The translations under genes were made by a program, and so were the position numbers. The notes below the pieces were generated by a model. That model saw only the letters and a program-made list of their open reading frames with translations, ran no database searches and had not been told where the DNA came from. 17,640 nucleotides of DNA from Helicobacteraceae bacterium (GTDB lineage Bacteria > Campylobacterota > Campylobacteria > Campylobacterales > SZUA-545). The stretch spans positions 1-17,640 of the forward strand of contig QKHD01000088.1 in the NCBI GenBank assembly GCA_003250175.1, given 5' to 3'. Below are positions 14,772-17,640 of this stretch, in pieces (within the stretch, counting starts at the first letter, position 1; each line of letters begins with the position of its first letter).

Positions 14772-15326
14772 TTACTTTACTTCATCAAAGGCTGTCTGGA
14801 TAGCCTTAAGGTTTCCGTCAATGATTTTCTGAGGAAATTTGGAGAGAACCTTGGTAATACCGGTTTTAAAATCTTCGATTGTGAAGAGTTTGGAAACCTT
14901 CATAAGTGCACCCAGCATCGGTGTATTGGGGATAGCCCGACCGATGGAATCCATGCTGATGCGGATACAATCCACAACATAGACTTCTTTGCCCTTGAGA
15001 GCCGGAGCTTTCTCAATCAGTTCATCTTTGCTCAGGTGAGTGGAGATGATGTATTTTGTACTCTCTTTGGTATCATAGGTGATATCACCAAACGCCAAAG
15101 AAGGGTCGATAACCAGAACATAGTCAGGGACCATAGTCTTGGAGTGGTCAATAATTTTTTCATCTGCTACACGGTTGAAAGCATTCATGGGAGCGCCACG
15201 TTTTTCGGCTCCGTATACTGAAAATGCTTGCACAAATTTTCCCTCTGCCGCCATGACGTCAGAGAGACCTTTCGCTCCCGTTACAGCACCCTGCCCTGCT
15301 CGGCTATGCCATCTAATTTCAAGCAT
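14772..15326 (-). CDS. porC: Pyruvate:ferredoxin oxidoreductase, gamma subunit
   Basis: Gamma domain of the complex, 184 residues. It starts MLEIRWHSRAGQGAVTGAKG, the usual RxxGxGGQG-type opening in its Campylobacterota form, followed by SVYGAEKRGAP and, near the middle, VLVIDPSL. Two adjacent start codons exist: GTG at 15329 and ATG at 15326. AAGGA ends 3 bases before the GTG and 6 before the ATG, so the ATG is preferred. First gene of porCDAB, expected to be strongly expressed as a central carbon enzyme. Confidence 0.93.
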   Translation of the reverse strand: MLEIRWHSRAGQGAVTGAKGLSDVMAAEGKFVQAFSVYGAEKRGAPMNAFNRVADEKIIDHSKTMVPDYVLVIDPSLAFGDITYDTKESTKYIISTHLSKDELIEKAPALKGKEVYVVDCIRISMDSIGRAIPNTPMLGALMKVSKLFTIEDFKTGITKVLSKFPQKIIDGNLKAIQTAFDEVK

Positions 15327-15434
15327 CACTATTCCTTACTTCTATAGTTCATTAAAGTCACTGCATTGTAATTAAGCTATTCTTAATTATCGCTTTACAT
15401 TTTAGCCACTTTTGGCTTACCATCAAAGCAATTC
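15327..15434 (-). promoter_or_regulatory. AT-rich promoter region of porCDAB
   Basis: A 108-base gap between the HAD stop and porC, much richer in A and T than its surroundings. On the minus strand TACAAT (plus-strand ATTGTA at 15365-15370) is a plausible -10, preceded by AT-rich DNA. A 5-bp AGCCA/TGGCT inverted repeat (15404-15417) after the HAD gene is too weak to call a terminator. The exact promoter is uncertain. Confidence 0.4.
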
Positions 15435-16073
15435 TCAGCTATGTTTCTCTTTTAAAAAACGAACTGCTTCATAGACGTTATCAAAGATTAAATCACTGAC
15501 CTCTGCCAAAGAAGCAGCACTCTCATAACCACTACTCACAGCAAGTGAGCGGATTCCGGCGGCATCGGCACACTGAATATCCATACGCGTATCACCGATC
15601 ATCCAGACATTTTCAACCGATGCCTGCATGTTTCCCAACGCCTTTTGCACCGGCTCCGGATGGGGCTTTGGGTGAGTAACATGCTCGAAACCGACCAACG
15701 TTTCAAAGAGTCGACCTATTCCAAGATGGGCAAGAATCTCCTCGGAATATTTTCCGGTTTTGGTCGTGACCACACCCAGTCGGGCAAATTCTGCTGCCAG
15801 CCTGACAGCCTCACCTGCCATGGGAAGCAGCACTGTTTTAGCAGTGGCAATCGTACGATAATGTTCTTTATAGCGGTCCACATGCTCTGCAACCGTCTCC
15901 GGAGCCACCTGCAGTGACGCAAACATCTCGGTAAGCGGATGTCCGATCAGGGCCTTGATAGCCTCATCTTCCGGCTGCGCTGTACCCATTTGGTTACATG
16001 CGGTGTGGAAACTTTCTAAGATCGCTTCGGTCGAGTCGATCACGGTTCCATCCAGGTCAAATAGTATAATCAT
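15435..16073 (-). CDS. HAD-superfamily phosphatase, phosphoglycolate phosphatase-like
   Basis: Cytosolic HAD subfamily IA hydrolase, 212 residues. Motif I DLDGTVIDS holds nucleophile D6 and acid D8. The helical cap is about 15-85. Motif II is VVTTK (T103/T104), motif III is K136 in HPKPHPEP, and motif IV is GDTRMD with Mg ligands D161 and D165. This set and size match Gph and PpaX enzymes, so phosphoglycolate is the likeliest substrate, with pyrophosphate or another small phosphoester possible. ATG at 16073 follows the first strand rule for HADs; its ribosome site is weak (AAGAA). Divergent from prmC across a short symmetric promoter region. Confidence 0.88.
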   Translation of the reverse strand: MIILFDLDGTVIDSTEAILESFHTACNQMGTAQPEDEAIKALIGHPLTEMFASLQVAPETVAEHVDRYKEHYRTIATAKTVLLPMAGEAVRLAAEFARLGVVTTKTGKYSEEILAHLGIGRLFETLVGFEHVTHPKPHPEPVQKALGNMQASVENVWMIGDTRMDIQCADAAGIRSLAVSSGYESAASLAEVSDLIFDNVYEAVRFLKEKHS

Positions 16074-16109
16074 TTCTGGTTCTTTTTATCCCTTTCTTGG
16101 TTCTAGCGG

Positions 16110-16122
16110 GGTATTATATACC
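16110..16122. promoter_or_regulatory. Symmetric -10 region between the divergent HAD and prmC genes
   Basis: GGTAT-TAT-ATACC is a 13-bp palindrome. On the minus strand it reads TATAAT (plus-strand 16113-16118), a perfect -10 about 40 bases upstream of the HAD start. On the plus strand TATTAT (16112-16117) or TATATA (16115-16120) would serve prmC, about 30 bases upstream of its start. One symmetric element could therefore fire in both directions. No convincing -35 is seen on either side. Confidence 0.5.
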
Positions 16123-16149
16123 ATTCACCAAAAGGGGTGCACCCAGACG

Positions 16150-16977
16150 ATGAAGCAGATTCATGAACTGATTGATATCGGAGCCAAGGAGCTCAAAGAC
16201 ATCTCACGACGACCGAAACTGGAAGCGGAAATTCTCCTCTCCCACGCCCTCGGGTGCGAACGCATTGACCTGCACCGACGCTACTATGAAAGTGTCGAAA
16301 CCGACGCCTTCTTGCGTGCCCTATCCCTACGAAAAAATCACATTCCCATCGAATACATCACCGAACAGGTCAGCTTTTATTCAGAGACCTTTGCCATCCG
16401 ACCCGGCGTATTGATACCACGTCCGGAAACCGAACTGCTAATCGATCACACGGCTCAACTGATTGAAGAGCATGCCCTTAGTCATATCGTCGAAATCGGT
16501 ACGGGAAGCGGTATTATTGCCATCATGCTGGCCAAGCGTTTTCCACATCTTTCGGTAACTGCCGTGGACATCAGTCCAAAAGCCATTGAACTGGCAAAGG
16601 AAAATGCCCAGAGCCAGGGTGTTGCCGACCGCATTGAATTCAAAGAAACCTCTCTACTTGACAACGTCGAAGGGACCTTTGACCTGCTTGTCTCCAATCC
16701 ACCTTATATTGCCAATAACTTCCCGCTCGATGCCACGGTATGTCACGAACCCGCCAATGCACTTTTTGGCGGAGAACAGGGAGACGAGCTGATCCGGAGC
16801 ATTATTGATTTATGCCTGGAGCGCCGGATTCCCTGGCTAACGATTGAAATGGGTTACGACCAAAAAGCACCATTGGAAAGCTATCTCACCGAACGAGGCG
16901 TATCTGCATTTACATTTTACAGCGATTTGGCAGGATTAGACCGTGGATTCACAGCCAATATGAGTACCGTTGGATAA
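16150..16977 (+). CDS. prmC: Peptide chain release factor N5-glutamine methyltransferase
   Basis: HemK/PrmC methylates the Gln of the GGQ motif in release factors RF1 and RF2 using S-adenosylmethionine. 275 residues, a typical length. An N-terminal helical domain (about 1-75) carries the release-factor contact; VLIPRPETE is at 87-95. SAM motif I EIGTGSG is at 115-121, the acidic end of motif II is AVDIS, and the substrate-binding NPPYI is at 183-187. HEPANALFGG at 199-208 is also characteristic. The open frame extends upstream to 15955, but homology starts at ATG 16150. AAAGGGG at 16131-16137 is 12 bases upstream, a long spacing, and lies in a GGGTGCACCC palindrome. Confidence 0.94.
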   Translation: MKQIHELIDIGAKELKDISRRPKLEAEILLSHALGCERIDLHRRYYESVETDAFLRALSLRKNHIPIEYITEQVSFYSETFAIRPGVLIPRPETELLIDHTAQLIEEHALSHIVEIGTGSGIIAIMLAKRFPHLSVTAVDISPKAIELAKENAQSQGVADRIEFKETSLLDNVEGTFDLLVSNPPYIANNFPLDATVCHEPANALFGGEQGDELIRSIIDLCLERRIPWLTIEMGYDQKAPLESYLTERGVSAFTFYSDLAGLDRGFTANMSTVG

Positions 16978-16996
16978 GCGTTAAAAACGAGGGGAA

Positions 16997-17055
16997 CCCA
17001 TCAGCCGGATTTGGTGATGGGTGGAAAAGTGTGGTTCGGCTGTACTAACCGAACC
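16997..17055. terminator. Two adjacent hairpins between prmC and ftsZ
   Basis: Hairpin one: CCCATCA (16997-17003) with TGATGGG (17015-17021), 11-base loop. Hairpin two: GGTTCGG (17033-17039) with CCGAACC (17049-17055), 9-base loop, ending 3 bases before the ftsZ stop codon. In the ftsZ direction hairpin two is followed within three bases by TTTT, and hairpin one later by GTTTTTAA, so both could end ftsZ transcripts. In the prmC direction no T-run follows. Confidence 0.5.
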
Positions 17056-17058
17056 GGA

Positions 17059-17640
17059 TTAATCCATCTGCTGGCGCAGGAAAGTCGGGATATCGAGGTA
17101 GTCTTCGTTTTCGTGAAGATCAAACCCTCCGGAGACCTTGAGTTTTTTAGCGGCAAACTTGGTGTTCTGCTCCACTTTTTGAGCGGTTTTTTCATGGATG
17201 TTGTTGGATGCCTGGTGCTCGAAGCCAGTAGCGATCAGGGTTACTTTAACGCAGTCATCGCTTTGGTTTTCATCCACGGAGGTACCAAAGATGATATCCG
17301 CATCTTCATCCGCTGCTTCATAAAGAGATGACATGGCTTCATTAATGGAAGCCAGTGGCAGATTGGCAGGAATCTGGAAGTGAACCAGAATACCCATGGC
17401 ACCATGAATAGAAACTTCATCCAGCAGTGGTGATTCGATCGCAATTTTAATCGCATCACTGGCCGCATTGGGACCTTGTGCCTGACCCATACCCATAAGT
17501 GCCAGACCCTTGTAGCTCAGTACGGTTTCAAGGTCGGCGAAGTCAGTGTTGATCCCCTGATTGGAGGAGGACATAACGATGCTGGTAATACCGCTAACCG
17601 CTTTGGCAAGGACGTCATCAACCATTTGGAAGCTCTGCTG
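17059..17640 (-). CDS. ftsZ: Cell division protein FtsZ (C-terminal part)
   Basis: Tubulin-like GTPase that forms the division ring. Only the last 193 residues are in the window; the GTPase N-terminal half and the start lie beyond 17640. Recognised by MVDDVLAKAVSGITSIV, the helix leading to the T7 loop (here NQGINTDFADL, with N and D of the catalytic NxDxxD pattern), GKALMG-like KGLALMGMGQAQG, and EVSIHGAMGILVHF of the C-terminal domain. The final DIPTFLRQQMD is the conserved C-terminal peptide that docks membrane anchors such as FtsA. A charged linker of about 30-40 residues precedes it, shorter than in many bacteria. It converges on prmC with hairpins between. Confidence 0.97.
   Translation of the reverse strand, partial: QQSFQMVDDVLAKAVSGITSIVMSSSNQGINTDFADLETVLSYKGLALMGMGQAQGPNAASDAIKIAIESPLLDEVSIHGAMGILVHFQIPANLPLASINEAMSSLYEAADEDADIIFGTSVDENQSDDCVKVTLIATGFEHQASNNIHEKTAQKVEQNTKFAAKKLKVSGGFDLHENEDYLDIPTFLRQQMD

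Larger units (their letters stand above)
208..17134. repeat. Dispersed highly iterated palindrome CTCCGGAG (core TCCGGA)
   Basis: Seventeen perfect CTCCGGAG octamers start at 208, 1951, 2507, 2644, 3167, 3482, 5771, 6552, 7815, 8531, 8626, 9665, 9849, 12128, 12772, 15897 and 17127. By hand count the TCCGGA core occurs 42 times, against roughly 4 expected with equal base use; the octamer expectation is about 0.3. Copies occur in genes on both strands and in different codon registers (Ser-Gly, Pro-Glu, Leu-Arg), so they do not reflect one peptide motif. The arrangement is dispersed, not tandem. Confidence 0.8.

Noticed and set aside
15351..15387. TTAA-containing hexamers upstream of porC (15351, 15371, 15382) as a third operator
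   Set aside because: The region is simply AT-rich, the hexamers lack the leading G and final C of the consensus, and the 10-11-10 spacing is not kept.
15955..16149. Upstream extension of prmC to 15955
   Set aside because: It would overlap the HAD gene and run through the divergent promoter region; the PrmC fold starts at 16150.
1..17640. tRNA, rRNA, insertion sequences, prophage or CRISPR arrays
   Set aside because: No cloverleaf, rRNA stretch, transposase motif or repeat-spacer pattern was seen on either strand; nearly all sequence is accounted for by conserved genes.

Overview
The window reads as chromosomal DNA of a free-living, flagellated Campylobacterota (Epsilonproteobacteria) bacterium. 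The strongest evidence is the run aroQ-pepQ-folK-flhF-flhG-(small membrane protein)-fliA-fliM-fliY, which from memory is the order found in Helicobacter pylori and, without pepQ, in Campylobacter jejuni. Also typical of the group are an aminofutalosine-deaminase-type hydrolase (futalosine menaquinone pathway) and a four-subunit pyruvate:ferredoxin oxidoreductase in the order C-D-A-B. Base composition is above 50 % GC by eye, which argues against the AT-rich host-associated genera and fits a Sulfurovum/Nitratifractor/Hydrogenimonas-like environmental lineage. The genus is not resolved.

Layout. 1-886 (-): 5'-terminal part of the aminofutalosine deaminase gene. 984-8151 (+): one tight cluster of nine genes with overlapping or nearly touching ends, from shikimate and folate enzymes into the early flagellar genes (FlhF/FlhG polar placement, sigma-28, FliM and FliY of the switch). 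8148-8702 (-): a DJ-1/PfpI protein whose stop overlaps that of fliY. 8799-10719 (+): an OmpR-type response regulator and its histidine kinase. 10825-11397 (+): an unrecognised acidic protein with Met at every third residue over its central tract. 11430-12155 (-): a class III-type sirtuin. 12200-15326 (-): porCDAB. 15435-16073 (-): a HAD phosphatase. 16150-16977 (+): prmC. 17059-17640 (-): the 3' end of ftsZ.

The most interesting region is 8.1-11.4 kb. The promoter region of the two-component operon and that of the Met-rich gene carry the same helically phased array of GTTAAC-like hexamers, at offsets 0, +10, +21 and +31, each followed by a shared ATGATATG element. I infer that the regulator controls both its own operon and the Met-rich gene, and possibly the divergent DJ-1 gene. 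This would make the block a compact sense-and-respond module of unknown stimulus; metal or oxidative stress is a guess from the Met-rich tract and a His-bearing sensor domain.

On the scale of the whole window, the palindrome CTCCGGAG is strongly over-represented: 17 perfect copies and 42 copies of its TCCGGA core, in all three codon registers and mostly inside genes. This resembles the cyanobacterial HIP1 phenomenon and is the most unusual sequence-level signal here.
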